Of a DNA stretch of 61,991 nt, positions 39,926 to 48,278 are shown one piece after another; the stretch's first letter is position 1, and each line of letters opens with the position of its first letter. Source of the DNA: a virus; IMG/VR virus record IMGVR_UViG_3300030328_003511, positions 1 through 61,991 of that record, one strand, 5' to 3'. The position numbers and the translations under genes were made by a program. Under the pieces are notes generated by a model. It did no database searches and was not told the DNA's origin. It was given only the letters and a program-made list of their open reading frames with translations.

Positions 39926-40620
39926 TATACCCCATCACCAAAATAAGTTTGAGGAGAAATGTAAACAGAAGCTCTTTGACCGTCTTCGTTTAATGCTCTT
40001 AGTAACTCGTCTTCATAAAGTTGTTTTAATAATTGAACTCTTTCTAAAGATTTTTTTATAGATAAATAGTATGCCAGTCCTGCACACATACAAGGTAAAA
40101 ATCTGTAAGCAACGTCTGCTTGGTTTGTATAAGAACCAGCATCTTCAATTCTATTAATTGTATAAAATTTTACGTAAGTGTATGTATTTGCATCCGGTGC
40201 TAAATATAAATTAATTTTAGGATCACCTAATCTATCAACATAATATTGAGAAGGTTGTCCTGTTGAATACTTATTAGGTACAGCTGCGTATGCAGATCTA
40301 TCAATTTTTGTTAATGCTATATCGTTGGTTTCAGTATTATTAGATCCAGTTGCTGTTGTAGAAATATAAGCTTCTAAAACATCATTTACATTGGAAGCTA
40401 CCGTATAAGTAGCTTGTCCTGCAACTAATTGTTTTTCATCTAGTGTAACTTTCCAAAGATGAATTCCTCTATTTCCCCATTCTGCAAAAAGCAAATCTAA
40501 ACTTCTTCTAGCACTTTTTAAATCATAGCCACTATTAGTTCGCATCCCACATCTCTCGTAGGCTTCCTCAATAATAGTATCAATATCTAAATTGAATGAT
40601 GTAGTTCCAGAAGTTCCCAT
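39925..40620 (-). CDS. P22 gp4-like head-tail adaptor
   Basis: A 231-residue protein with DTIIEEAYERCGMRTNSGYD, ARRSLDLLFAEWGNRGIHLWKV, and a C-terminal helical segment RVQLLKQLYEDELLRAL. The N-terminal motif EEA.ERCG...tg.d...A.rsL..L...W.NRG is the hallmark of gp4-type adaptor proteins below the portal. Spacing from the portal is 17 kb. Confidence 0.8.
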   Translation of the reverse strand: MGTSGTTSFNLDIDTIIEEAYERCGMRTNSGYDLKSARRSLDLLFAEWGNRGIHLWKVTLDEKQLVAGQATYTVASNVNDVLEAYISTTATGSNNTETNDIALTKIDRSAYAAVPNKYSTGQPSQYYVDRLGDPKINLYLAPDANTYTYVKFYTINRIEDAGSYTNQADVAYRFLPCMCAGLAYYLSIKKSLERVQLLKQLYEDELLRALNEDGQRASVYISPQTYFGDGV

Positions 40621-40626
40621 AGATCA

Positions 40627-40896
40627 TTAGATTAAATCTTTGATGTAATCTCCACCTTTTAGAATTTCATAGTTCTGACCTGGTTTTAACTTCTCATCTT
40701 GTAATCCCATTCCAGAAGTTCTAGCCGCACCAAATCCTCTTGTAGAAACGTGTGCACCTGTAGATGCTTTTTTAATTTCACTAACTACTCTTTTTTTCTC
40801 TGATTTAAGATTTTTCTTACCTTTTTTTGTCCATGCTTTTTCAGCATCAACACGACCTAGTTCTTCTAGTTCGTTCATTTTCTTTGTATTTGACAT
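40627..40896 (-). CDS. Small basic virion-block protein, 89 aa
   Basis: A basic protein with VDAEKAWTKKGKKNLKSEKK and STGAHVSTRGFGAARTSGMG. The C-terminal GFGAARTSG resembles the GAAxRG-type tails of other small proteins here. It may be a DNA-binding virion component. Confidence 0.65.
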   Translation of the reverse strand: MSNTKKMNELEELGRVDAEKAWTKKGKKNLKSEKKRVVSEIKKASTGAHVSTRGFGAARTSGMGLQDEKLKPGQNYEILKGGDYIKDLI

Positions 40897-40948
40897 TATA
40901 TTCTCCTTTAATTTATAATTTATTTATTTTATCACTTTGTATACGTCA

Positions 40949-41173
40949 TTAAAAGATCCCCTTAAATCCAGTTCCTCTAACCGCTGCTCCAGAACCGGGA
41001 ACCCTAATTTCTCCCCCATGACTCTTTTTCTTAGGTTTTTTCTTTGGGATAATTGTCCAAGGTGGTAAATCTCTTGATTCAGCTGTAAGACCGGGATTAT
41101 GTTTTCTTAAATAAGCTTCCCCTTCTTTTGTACCTAAATCAATAACTTTCTTTTTTTTATTTTTACTACTCAT
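40949..41173 (-). CDS. Small basic protein with GAAVRG tail, 74 aa
   Basis: A lysine-rich protein ending SHGGEIRVPGSGAAVRGTGF then KGIF. The tail closely resembles GMGAAIRGHKFTGVK in the protein at 55904-56971. Overlaps the upstream gene by 8 bases. Confidence 0.65.
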   Translation of the reverse strand: MSSKNKKKKVIDLGTKEGEAYLRKHNPGLTAESRDLPPWTIIPKKKPKKKSHGGEIRVPGSGAAVRGTGFKGIF

Positions 41174-41426
41174 CTACCATTCCTTTATAATAGCTTGTTA
41201 AATTCTTATTACTTACTTCGTGTCCCGCTAAATTACCTTTAAGGTAAGAACCATTATAAGGTTGTAAGTTATTTACGAACATAGAAGGTTTAGCAGTAGT
41301 CGTGGCAAATTGAGCACGGCCCATGGCTGCTTTATATACAGGTATACCTTCTTTTTTAGCATAAGCTTTCGCTTCAGCTTTGCCTTCTTTCGTATAAGCA
41401 AATTTCTTATTTCCTACGTGTGGCAC
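41166..41426 (-). CDS. Conserved small marine phage protein, 86 aa
   Basis: It starts at a GTG with AAGGAGGAATA in front. The N-terminus MPHVGNKKFAYTKEGKAEAK then AYAKKEGIPVYKA is a pattern recurring in small marine phage proteins. It is basic and probably virion-associated. Confidence 0.7.
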   Translation of the reverse strand: MPHVGNKKFAYTKEGKAEAKAYAKKEGIPVYKAAMGRAQFATTTAKPSMFVNNLQPYNGSYLKGNLAGHEVSNKNLTSYYKGMVDE

Positions 41427-41563
41427 TATTCCTCCTTTTTAGCGGCCGCTTTGAGAGCGTTAGACTTCTCCTTTTTGCGGTTGTACAACTTCTTAGATTG
41501 TAACACTTTTGATCGAAAGATTCTAGACCGGAGCAGTCTAGCCATAAAATTTGGCTTTTTCAT
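41426..41563 (-). CDS. Basic small protein, 45 aa
   Basis: A 45-codon frame MKKPNFMARLLRSRIFRSKV then a Lys-rich rest ending AAAKKEE. Its stop overlaps the GTG of the next gene (TAGTG), and AAGGAGGAATA lies near its end as the next ribosome-binding site. It may be a DNA-binding or virion peptide. Confidence 0.6.
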   Translation of the reverse strand: MKKPNFMARLLRSRIFRSKVLQSKKLYNRKKEKSNALKAAAKKEE

Positions 41564-41572
41564 ATAGGATAC

Positions 41573-42154
41573 TTAATTACCTTCGTATCCTTTTTCTTTA
41601 TCTACTTGATCCACGACAGCTTCTTTTTCTATTATGTCAGTGACTGTAAGATTACCCGCATATGATTCTGTCCCACTTGATTTTTTTACCATGTGTTCAA
41701 TGAAGCTTGGGAATATTACTATCTGTCCTGGTCTGAATTCTGATTCATAGCTTACTGGAAAAAATTTATCTTTACCTACTTCTCCATAAAATGATTCTAG
41801 AATAAATTTATGAGGTGCAAAAAAAACAGTTTGTGAGCCACCTTTAACATACACAATAAAACTAAAATGAGATCCAGCATGAATATGATTTTCTTGAAAA
41901 TCATCTTTAATATATTTATTTCTCCAAATCCCTTGTAAATTAATTTTTGATTTAGCTGGAAGAATAGGCATTAACATATGACATATTTTTGTCATAAGAG
42001 TATTATAACTATGCGAAGTAAGTTTATTTCCTTGGTTAAAAGAACTATTAGTATTAGAAAACCATTTGTTATTCATTTTAGGAGATTCGAGCTCTATATC
42101 ATCTAAATTTATAGTAGATACGAATAAAGGTACTTCAAATAAGTTTAATTTCAT
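41573..42154 (-). CDS. 2OG-Fe(II) oxygenase-like protein (HxH type)
   Basis: A 193-residue protein with QENHIHAGSHFSFIVYVKG, then FRPGQIVIFPSFIEHMVKKSSG. Paired His, and distal His after FPS(F/L)IEH, match the group; the C-terminal Arg position holds YAGN instead, so it may be divergent or use another residue. It starts in ATGA overlap with the carbamoyltransferase, tying it to the halogenase cluster. Confidence 0.75.
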   Translation of the reverse strand: MKLNLFEVPLFVSTINLDDIELESPKMNNKWFSNTNSSFNQGNKLTSHSYNTLMTKICHMLMPILPAKSKINLQGIWRNKYIKDDFQENHIHAGSHFSFIVYVKGGSQTVFFAPHKFILESFYGEVGKDKFFPVSYESEFRPGQIVIFPSFIEHMVKKSSGTESYAGNLTVTDIIEKEAVVDQVDKEKGYEGN

Positions 42155-43752
42155 TTTTTTATAATTAATGTGTTTATATCTGCAAGATATGCATATTTTA
42201 AATTAGTTTCAAGCATCATATTTTTTAAATCATTTAAATCTTCAACTATAGGTAAACCGGGCTTGTTTAAAGAAGTGTTTAAAAGAAACGGAATATTATA
42301 GATATCATTAAATGCTTTTATCAAGTCATAAAAGTTATTATTTTTTTCTCTTTTAAGCTCTTGCACTCTAGATGTTCCTTGAGGACAAGTAACATTTTCT
42401 AAATGATTCTTTTTAGTTTCTTTAACATTAAATACATTCATCATAAATTCTGCGCTTCGATTTGTATCTCTTATAAAGTATTCTTCAAAATATTCTGATA
42501 AAATTGTACAAGCAAAAGGTCTATACCATTCTCTTTTTTTTATTGTGTTAATTTTATCAATACAAGTTAGATTAGTAGCATTCATTAAAAGACTTCTATT
42601 ACCTAAAGCTCTTTGTCCTTGTTCTGATCTTCCTTGAAATAAGGCTACAGGTTCATCAAAAAGTATTTTAGCTACTTCTCCTTCAGTAACTTTTTTTATA
42701 TTAAATTTTGTAGTAAATAGATTTAAATCATAATTAGGTTTAAAACCTAAATAACAATGATTAGGTCTTTCAAGTTTATGTTCTAAAAAATAATTTAGAT
42801 GGCCTAAAGAAATACTTTGATCATTACATATAGGATCAACAAAAACATCAAAATTGAATGACTTTGAAATATCAGTATTAATTAATATATTCTGGGCAAC
42901 ACCTCCGGTTAATGTTACGGGTCCATTAATATTTAAATCTTTAAAATATCTTCTAGCTACAAACTCACAAGATTTTTGAAAAGTAAAAGCAAAATTTTGA
43001 ACGTTTATATTTTTTAAATCTACATTATTAGGTAAATTTCTTTCTTTTTCCCATGCCTTATCGGGTAAAAGAAACTCTTTAGGAAAATAAATATCATCGG
43101 TAAAAATTTTATTCATACATTTCTCTTGATACTTACCATATGATGATAAGGCCATTGCTTTACCTTCTGAGAAAATATCATGTTTAAATAAACCCAATGC
43201 TCTTGTTAAATGAGAATAGGCTTCTCCTATTCCTAAATTCTTTTCTGAAATACTAAATCCTTTAGATTCATACTTAGAAATATCTGGATTAAATAAATAT
43301 TTATAAAGATTATTTACATTATTGTCATAATAACTGGTTTGTTCTACACCTCGTTTATCTCCATGGTGAAATATTGTTCCGTTACCATCCCAAACTAAAT
43401 AATTTGTATTTTTTTGAAAAGATTGAGCGCAAGATGCATGAAATTGATGATGTTCTTCTGATATAATAACTTTTGTTTTTTTTCTTAAGAATTGTTTAAA
43501 AAATTTAACAGGACTATGCTCCTCTAAGATTAATTCAACCCATAACTCTAAAACACTATTCGAAAGATGAGAAAATAAAATTACATCAAAAACTATATTT
43601 AAATCAGCAATCTTTTCTAATAAACCCACGGTAGGTAAAGCATGATGTTTTAATTTATTAAATCTACTTATTTCTGTATGAATAATTAATTCATTACCTT
43701 GAGATATAGAAATAGAACCATCGTGTGAAGCATGAATAGAAAGTACGTTCAT
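42151..43752 (-). CDS. NodU/CmcH-family carbamoyltransferase
   Basis: A 533-residue protein of nearly full family length. The Kae1-like domain has HASHDGSI, ISEEHHQFHAS (metal His), VWDGNGT, NLGIGEAYSHLT and TLTGGVAQNILIN. The YrdC-like/C-terminal domain has QGRSEQGQRALGNRSLL, REWYRPFACTILSEYFEEYF and FLLNTSLNKPGLPIVE. These enzymes move a carbamoyl group from carbamoyl phosphate and ATP to a hydroxyl; known substrates include Nod factors and cephems, and phage homologs have been reported to act on hydroxymethylcytosine. It is flanked by and coupled to an oxygenase and a halogenase. Confidence 0.9.
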   Translation of the reverse strand: MNVLSIHASHDGSISISQGNELIIHTEISRFNKLKHHALPTVGLLEKIADLNIVFDVILFSHLSNSVLELWVELILEEHSPVKFFKQFLRKKTKVIISEEHHQFHASCAQSFQKNTNYLVWDGNGTIFHHGDKRGVEQTSYYDNNVNNLYKYLFNPDISKYESKGFSISEKNLGIGEAYSHLTRALGLFKHDIFSEGKAMALSSYGKYQEKCMNKIFTDDIYFPKEFLLPDKAWEKERNLPNNVDLKNINVQNFAFTFQKSCEFVARRYFKDLNINGPVTLTGGVAQNILINTDISKSFNFDVFVDPICNDQSISLGHLNYFLEHKLERPNHCYLGFKPNYDLNLFTTKFNIKKVTEGEVAKILFDEPVALFQGRSEQGQRALGNRSLLMNATNLTCIDKINTIKKREWYRPFACTILSEYFEEYFIRDTNRSAEFMMNVFNVKETKKNHLENVTCPQGTSRVQELKREKNNNFYDLIKAFNDIYNIPFLLNTSLNKPGLPIVEDLNDLKNMMLETNLKYAYLADINTLIIKK

Positions 43753-45125
43753 TAATAATATTTTAAAATTAAATCTATCGCAGCTCGGTGTCCTATTTTA
43801 GGACTTGTCCTATTAAAAGCTACAAAATTTTCTGTATCTTGTATCACTTTTGACTGTAAATTTAAAGGTAGATTTTCAAAAGCAGTTTTAATTTGATCAT
43901 TATTAAAATAATTTAAGCCATGTAAAACTTCAATATAGTTTCCTACTTCAAATAAACCGTAAGGCACAATTACATCTTCTTCTGTAGGCAAATAAGATTT
44001 CCACTTTTTTAATTTTTCATCTAGTTCTTTGTCTATGGTGCCGTTTAACTCACTCTTCAAATAATGTAATTGTATAAATTCTACTAACTGATCAAAAACC
44101 TTATCTATTAAATCATTATAAGATTTAGAATTATTTCTATGATACATATCTATAAACATAAAAACTTGATTAATGGTACTACCAATAGAAGTTGCTTCTA
44201 AGGGTTCAACAAACATTGCTGAAAGACCAACTGATAAACAATTTTTATTCCATATCTTTTCTAATTTTCCAGGATAAAAATTAAATTCTCTTTTACCTTT
44301 TGAAATTAATTTTTTAGTTTCATCATTGATTAAGCTATCGTTATAGACCACACCATTACCGGTTCTATCTTGTGCAGGAATTTTCCAAACCCATCCTCCA
44401 GTAACTTTTTGTGCTAGGGTCCACGCATTGTATTCCTCTAGTTTTTCTGTTTGAAATGCAACAGCTTTATTACAAATTAATTTATCTGAATAACTTTTCC
44501 ATTTTGATTTATTTAAAAGTCTTTTAAAACCTGTGCAATCAAAATAAAAATTTGAAATATATTTTTGATTACCTTTTATAAAATTTATTTTATCTGTTTC
44601 ATTTACTTCAGTAATAATGTCATCAATAATTTTAATCTCTCTACTAACTGCTAACTTATTCAAAAAATCATTTAGCTTAAATGTATCAAAATGATACTGA
44701 TTTACAGGAGATTGATTTGGGTTTTCTAAAAAATTAGGATAGAACTGATTATCAAAATAACATTGATCGCTTAAAGGTGTATTTAAATTATTACCTATAT
44801 GATGTAAATAATATGGTTTAGTTTTAAACCAGTTATTATCATGGAATGAAGATCGTGTGTGTAAAAAATTTTTATTAGACCAGTCTTTAAAATGAATACC
44901 TGCTTTAAAAGTTGCGCCAGAATGTTTTAAAATATCGTAAGGCTTTATTCCAATATAATTTATAAAAGACGTAAATTCTTTTGTAGATCCTTCACCAACA
45001 CCTATGATTCCTATTTTATCAGATTTAATTAAACCTATAGATGTTTCCGGATAAGCTGATTTAAGTATTAAAGCTGTTACATATCCAGCTGTTCCTCCAC
45101 CTACAATTAAAAAATCAAAATTCAT
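43752..45125 (-). CDS. Flavin-dependent (tryptophan-type) halogenase
   Basis: A 457-residue enzyme. FLIVGGGTAGYVTAL (6-20) is the FAD-binding GxGxxG; GVGEGST (42-48) is the family motif; FKAGIHF (73-79) contains the catalytic-type Lys; GGWVWKIP (243-250) contains the diagnostic WxWxIP; and FVEPLEATS (305-313) contains the catalytic-type Glu. All key residues are present, so an active FADH2-dependent halogenase is expected, though the substrate may not be free tryptophan. It shares one base with the carbamoyltransferase gene. No flavin reductase is visible, so it would use host FADH2. Confidence 0.9.
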   Translation of the reverse strand: MNFDFLIVGGGTAGYVTALILKSAYPETSIGLIKSDKIGIIGVGEGSTKEFTSFINYIGIKPYDILKHSGATFKAGIHFKDWSNKNFLHTRSSFHDNNWFKTKPYYLHHIGNNLNTPLSDQCYFDNQFYPNFLENPNQSPVNQYHFDTFKLNDFLNKLAVSREIKIIDDIITEVNETDKINFIKGNQKYISNFYFDCTGFKRLLNKSKWKSYSDKLICNKAVAFQTEKLEEYNAWTLAQKVTGGWVWKIPAQDRTGNGVVYNDSLINDETKKLISKGKREFNFYPGKLEKIWNKNCLSVGLSAMFVEPLEATSIGSTINQVFMFIDMYHRNNSKSYNDLIDKVFDQLVEFIQLHYLKSELNGTIDKELDEKLKKWKSYLPTEEDVIVPYGLFEVGNYIEVLHGLNYFNNDQIKTAFENLPLNLQSKVIQDTENFVAFNRTSPKIGHRAAIDLILKYY

Positions 45126-45627
45126 TTATATTAGTTTTATTAAATACTTCTTTTGTAGATTGTTTTGTTAAAAGTTCAAGATTTAAAGATATTCTTTGTT
45201 CATCACTGTCTGAAACATTGGGATGATGCCATAGGGTACTTGGAAATATTAGAAGTTCATTTTCAACAGGAATATAATTTATTACTTTACCATTATCTAA
45301 AAAATCTATTCCTTTTTCATTATTTCTTACTTTTAAATAAATTACTCCATTTATATTAGCTGTCTTTTCATGATTGTGCCAATTGGTAGAAGAAAAATTT
45401 TTATCAGATACTGAGCACCAAACCAGTAACTCTTGCTGTATTAATTCAAACTCTTTAAAAAGACTTTTACATTTTTCCTCAAAAAGTAAATATAACTCTT
45501 TTCTAAATCTTGTATTTAAATTAAAATTAAAACCATTAGGATCAATAGTTCTTTTTTCCAGTATTTCTTTTATAAGCTCTTCTTTAAATGGTAATGATAT
45601 TTTAAAACTATGTATGTCTTTTATCAT
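45115..45627 (-). CDS. 2OG-Fe(II) oxygenase-like protein (HxH type)
   Basis: A protein of about 170 residues with STNWHNHEKTANINGVIYLKV, then LLIFPSTLWHHPNVSD and EQRISLNLEL. It is similar to 14541 and 46594. The ATG at 45627 is preferred over a TTG at 45642. It overlaps the halogenase gene by 11 bases, so it likely belongs to the same pathway. Confidence 0.8.
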   Translation of the reverse strand: MIKDIHSFKISLPFKEELIKEILEKRTIDPNGFNFNLNTRFRKELYLLFEEKCKSLFKEFELIQQELLVWCSVSDKNFSSTNWHNHEKTANINGVIYLKVRNNEKGIDFLDNGKVINYIPVENELLIFPSTLWHHPNVSDSDEQRISLNLELLTKQSTKEVFNKTNINEF

Positions 45628-46096
45628 AAGGTATATAGACAAAATTTATTACAATTCTTCTTTTACTATTAGTAGTTGTAGTTCCAGTATGCTTTGTATT
45701 AGAGTTTATAATTAATAATTTATTTTCTTCACTTTTTATAATTTTTTCACCAACTCTACAATACCCATCACAGTTATTTATAAAAAATATTGCCGATTTT
45801 AATTTACTATCATCACTATCTATATGCTCTCCTGTTTCTATAATCTTTGAAGTTTGCCAATTTAAATTACCTTTTATTCTTAAAAATTGTTGGGCTGGTA
45901 TTTCTTCTAAAATTGGTTGTAGTATTCCAGTATATGAACTTGGAATATTTTTGTATAAAAAACTATGTACTAATTGGGGTTCTGAATTTGGATGTGTAGA
46001 ATAGTCGTTGTAGTACCATGGAAAAGTAGTAGCTTCTATTTGTTCTTTAATATTTTTAAAAACAGTATTGGGTAAATAATTCTCAATAATTTTCAT
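45608..46096 (-). CDS. 2OG-Fe(II) oxygenase-like protein (HxD type)
   Basis: A 162-residue protein with TGEHIDSDDSKLKSAIFFIN then NNCDGYCRVGEKI, and SNTKHTGTTTTNSKRRIVIN. HxD, distal His and Arg are all present. It is the first gene of the halogenase cluster. It resembles the 9734 and 48685 proteins in the NNCDGY/NTCDGY/LTNCDGG segment. Confidence 0.8.
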   Translation of the reverse strand: MKIIENYLPNTVFKNIKEQIEATTFPWYYNDYSTHPNSEPQLVHSFLYKNIPSSYTGILQPILEEIPAQQFLRIKGNLNWQTSKIIETGEHIDSDDSKLKSAIFFINNCDGYCRVGEKIIKSEENKLLIINSNTKHTGTTTTNSKRRIVINFVYIPYDKRHT

Positions 46097-46105
46097 AAGT
46101 AGTTA

Positions 46106-46591
46106 TTAGCCTACTACTTTACCGTCTTTCCATTCCATTTCTGGTAAACCATTTTCGAATTTTTTTCCATCGTAAGTGAGGATTTGTTTTCTATTAGCAC
46201 CTTTTTCATTATAGGACACGTGCACCCAGCCCCCTGCTGGATCATCTGGGTTATAGAACTCGAGAATTAATTGATCAAAGTCTACGTTATTAGAAAGCCA
46301 GTAAGCCGTCTTAATATTTGGAACACCAGCTATTTCAAAATCAACCGCCTGCCCCTTAGCATGCTGACTCGTTTTTTTGCTGCCGATCGCCTCACAAAGC
46401 GCCTCGGAGCGGTAGCCCGATGTAATAGTAATAGGCTTATCAAAATGAGCTCTAACTGGTTCTAATATTTCGTAGCATACGTTTTCTAAATTTTTTATAT
46501 CTCCAGATCCTGGAGAGTTATCAATGCCTTTTCGTGTAGCGGTCATTGATTTAGTAAATTCTTCTAGTTTAAAATGTTTTGATAATTGCAT
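46106..46591 (-). CDS. Peptidase M15 endolysin (DD-carboxypeptidase-like)
   Basis: A 161-residue enzyme starting QLSKHFKLEEFTKS, with TSGYRSEALCEAIGSKK, SQHAKGQAVDFE (His77, Asp84) and GWVHVSY (His124), the zinc ligands and acid of M15_3 peptidases. It would cut peptidoglycan cross-links and serve as endolysin. There is no signal sequence, so it needs a holin. It lies at the boundary of the lysis block and the halogenase island. Confidence 0.9.
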   Translation of the reverse strand: MQLSKHFKLEEFTKSMTATRKGIDNSPGSGDIKNLENVCYEILEPVRAHFDKPITITSGYRSEALCEAIGSKKTSQHAKGQAVDFEIAGVPNIKTAYWLSNNVDFDQLILEFYNPDDPAGGWVHVSYNEKGANRKQILTYDGKKFENGLPEMEWKDGKVVG

Positions 46592-46593
46592 AG

Positions 46594-47115
46594 TTAAAAA
46601 TCTTTAATTGGATCTCCATTAAATGACAAAGCATATTTTGGAGTTTGGGTTAAATTACGATTTGCATAATGTCTTAGTATACCATCAAATAGGACAAATT
46701 TCCCCCTTGCTGGAACTACTTCTTTTTTAATTTCTGGAAAATATAATGTTTGATTAACATCATTCAAATATATTACACCAGAGCAAACACTTGGGATATG
46801 ATCATGCTCTTTTGTTCTACCAGAATAAGCTTCTTCAAGTCCCCATACTTCATTAATTTTAAAATTACGTAGCTTCATTATTTTCTCCAACTCATTCATT
46901 ATTGGCCACATCACCTCCCAAAATTTTTGATCCTTTAAAAAGTAAGTCCAATCTGTCATACCCCCATGAACATTTGTTCTAAAACTCCAATTACCCTCTT
47001 TGTGAATACCTTCTTTTATTTTATCTATAAAATATTCAGCATCAATATTACAAAATCCTTCTAAGAAAAAATAATCTTTTTTAACTTGAGATTGAATAAG
47101 GGTATTGATCTTCAC
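46594..47115 (-). CDS. 2OG-Fe(II) oxygenase-like protein (HxH type)
   Basis: A 173-residue protein with TKEHDHIPSVCSGVIYLND, then KFVLFDGILRHYANRNLTQT and KYALSFNGD. It shares SGVIYLN and the distal His pattern with 14541, and Lys in place of Arg. It sits between the endolysin and a membrane microprotein. Confidence 0.75.
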   Translation of the reverse strand: MKINTLIQSQVKKDYFFLEGFCNIDAEYFIDKIKEGIHKEGNWSFRTNVHGGMTDWTYFLKDQKFWEVMWPIMNELEKIMKLRNFKINEVWGLEEAYSGRTKEHDHIPSVCSGVIYLNDVNQTLYFPEIKKEVVPARGKFVLFDGILRHYANRNLTQTPKYALSFNGDPIKDF

Positions 47116-47127
47116 AAATTGAGATAC

Positions 47128-47244
47128 TTAATTAGTTATTAAATGATATAATATGACTATAGCAATAATAACGCCAGCAGCAACTTTTTTATTTGCCATA
47201 GCTAATCCCCATATTCTTTTAGCTTCGCTTATAACTTTTTCCAT
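47128..47244 (-). CDS. 38-aa membrane microprotein, holin candidate
   Basis: A 38-codon frame, MEKVISEAKRIWGLAMANKK then a C-terminal hydrophobic span VAAGVIIAIVILYHLITN. AAAAAGGAGAACACT gives a strong ribosome-binding site, and it has its own promoter at 47271-47299. The charged helix plus one span layout and the neighbouring endolysin make a small holin or antiholin a reasonable guess. Confidence 0.6.
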   Translation of the reverse strand: MEKVISEAKRIWGLAMANKKVAAGVIIAIVILYHLITN

Positions 47245-47270
47245 AGTGTTCTCCTTTTTATTTGAGTTAA

Positions 47271-47299
47271 ATTTTATAGTAAGATAAGTGTTTATTCAA
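47271..47299 (-). promoter_or_regulatory. Sigma-70-type promoter in the lysis block
   Basis: TTGAAT (47294-47299), 17 bases, TAAAAT (47271-47276) on the minus strand. It overlaps the end of the gene at 47292 and would transcribe the microprotein, an oxygenase and the endolysin, and possibly the halogenase island. Confidence 0.65.
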
Positions 47300-47507
47300 G
47301 TATTAACTTTTTAATAGTTAAAGATCCATCGATATTCGACTCGAGCTCCGCCATCGATTTCACGCATTGATAAACTACATTTTTTGAAGTATTTCCCCTC
47401 ATTGCGACACGCTTACCTTTAAGGCAATCGGACATCGCCGGTTGTATACGTGCTTCCTTAATCTCTCCGTTGATTATCAGAAGTAAAGCCACCACTAATT
47501 CTGTCAA
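47292..47507 (-). CDS. Small Cys-pair protein of the lysis block, 71 aa
   Basis: A protein with a hydrophobic start MTELVVALLLIINGEIK, then DCLKGKRVAMRG and VVYQCVKSMAELE, and a tail NIDGSLTIKKLILE. Two cysteines separated by about 20 residues suggest a disulfide in the periplasm. It resembles conserved small proteins of marine phage lysis blocks and, loosely, the pair at 11403-11877. The stop lies next to the promoter for the following genes. Confidence 0.65.
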   Translation of the reverse strand: MTELVVALLLIINGEIKEARIQPAMSDCLKGKRVAMRGNTSKNVVYQCVKSMAELESNIDGSLTIKKLILE

Positions 47508-47887
47508 TGTGTACCTCCATTTTTATTTGCTCTAACCTTATCTTTTAGAACCTCAACATCAACTAAAAGCTTCTCGGTTTGTTTTTGAATAAATTGGATA
47601 TTCACTTTATTATGCATCATGTCCTCAATTCTTGTTTCAATTTGCTCTACACTTTTATAAAGATCTTCCAATAAAAAATGTTGCTCCTGGTCCACGGGTA
47701 CCTGTTCAGATTTTTTAAGCAAATCATTTTCAAACAGCTCACGTGAAGTTTCTAACGATACTAATCTTGAAGTCAGCTCTGCGTATACGAACACGCCGGC
47801 TGCAACGAGCACGATCAGACTAGCAACCGTTTTCATCGGCATTTGCACAGCGGCTTCTTCAGAAATATTAAGTGGTTGTTTAGCCAT
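47504..47887 (-). CDS. Membrane-anchored coiled-coil protein, spanin-like, 127 aa
   Basis: One transmembrane span near residues 18-38 (MKTVASLIVLVAAGVFVYAE) is followed by a long coiled coil (LEDLYKSVEQIETRIEDMM, LVDVEVLKDKVRANK). N-in membrane anchor plus periplasmic coiled coil is the layout of an i-spanin (Rz). ISEEAAVQMPMKTVASL is a conserved-looking start. It is coupled to both neighbours by overlapping start and stop codons. Confidence 0.65.
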   Translation of the reverse strand: MAKQPLNISEEAAVQMPMKTVASLIVLVAAGVFVYAELTSRLVSLETSRELFENDLLKKSEQVPVDQEQHFLLEDLYKSVEQIETRIEDMMHNKVNIQFIQKQTEKLLVDVEVLKDKVRANKNGGTH

Positions 47888-48138
47888 TAGTTATAACTAT
47901 ACCCCGTGTTGCCTTGTTCTAATTTTTTAAATAATTTTTCGTGTTGTTCCATAATCTCTTCATCCGAATCCATCATATCATCCATCTTATCTTCTAATTT
48001 TTCTACTTGTCTTTCAAGTTTAGAAACTTTATCTAGCTGTACTGCTTGATTAGTAGAGAGATCAAACGTTCTAGTAAGAGTCCAACCAGCTAATGCCAGT
48101 AGAATTCCAACTAATAATGTCATTAATTTTTCAATCAT
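47887..48138 (-). CDS. Small membrane coiled-coil protein (GWTLxRTF family), copy 1
   Basis: An 83-residue protein with one hydrophobic segment (LMTLLVGILLALAGWTLTRTF) and an acidic coiled coil (KLERQVEKLEDKMDDMMDS). It is paralogous to 48279-48506, which shares LLAxLIALGGWTLSRTFSLS. Either a holin-like or i-spanin-like protein; which cannot be settled by sequence. Confidence 0.65.
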   Translation of the reverse strand: MIEKLMTLLVGILLALAGWTLTRTFDLSTNQAVQLDKVSKLERQVEKLEDKMDDMMDSDEEIMEQHEKLFKKLEQGNTGYSYN

Positions 48139-48254
48139 AGAAGAATTATACTTTCTTTAACCTTATGTTTCAATGAGGTGGGTTGGACTGGTTTTACGCA
48201 AAAAGCTAATAAACATAGCAGTATTATAAGTATTGCTGTAAAACGGTAGTCCAT
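48135..48254 (-). CDS. Small lipoprotein-like peptide, o-spanin candidate, 39 aa
   Basis: A 39-codon frame MDYRFTAILIILLCLLAFCV then KPVQPTSLKHKVKES. A hydrophobic signal ends in LLAFC, similar to but not a consensus lipobox, followed by a short Pro-containing tail. GGAGAG precedes the ATG; the stop overlaps the next start as ATGA. Size and position beside i-spanin-like proteins suit an Rz1-type outer-membrane lipoprotein. Confidence 0.5.
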   Translation of the reverse strand: MDYRFTAILIILLCLLAFCVKPVQPTSLKHKVKESIILL

Positions 48255-48278
48255 TTTGTTTCTCTCCATTATTAGGCA

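Noticed and set aside
42151-43752. The carbamoyltransferase as evidence for hypermodified cytosine in the phage DNA
   Set aside because: No cytosine hydroxymethylase, thymidylate synthase homolog or DNA cytosine methyltransferase is recognisable, so this remains only one of several options and is not claimed.
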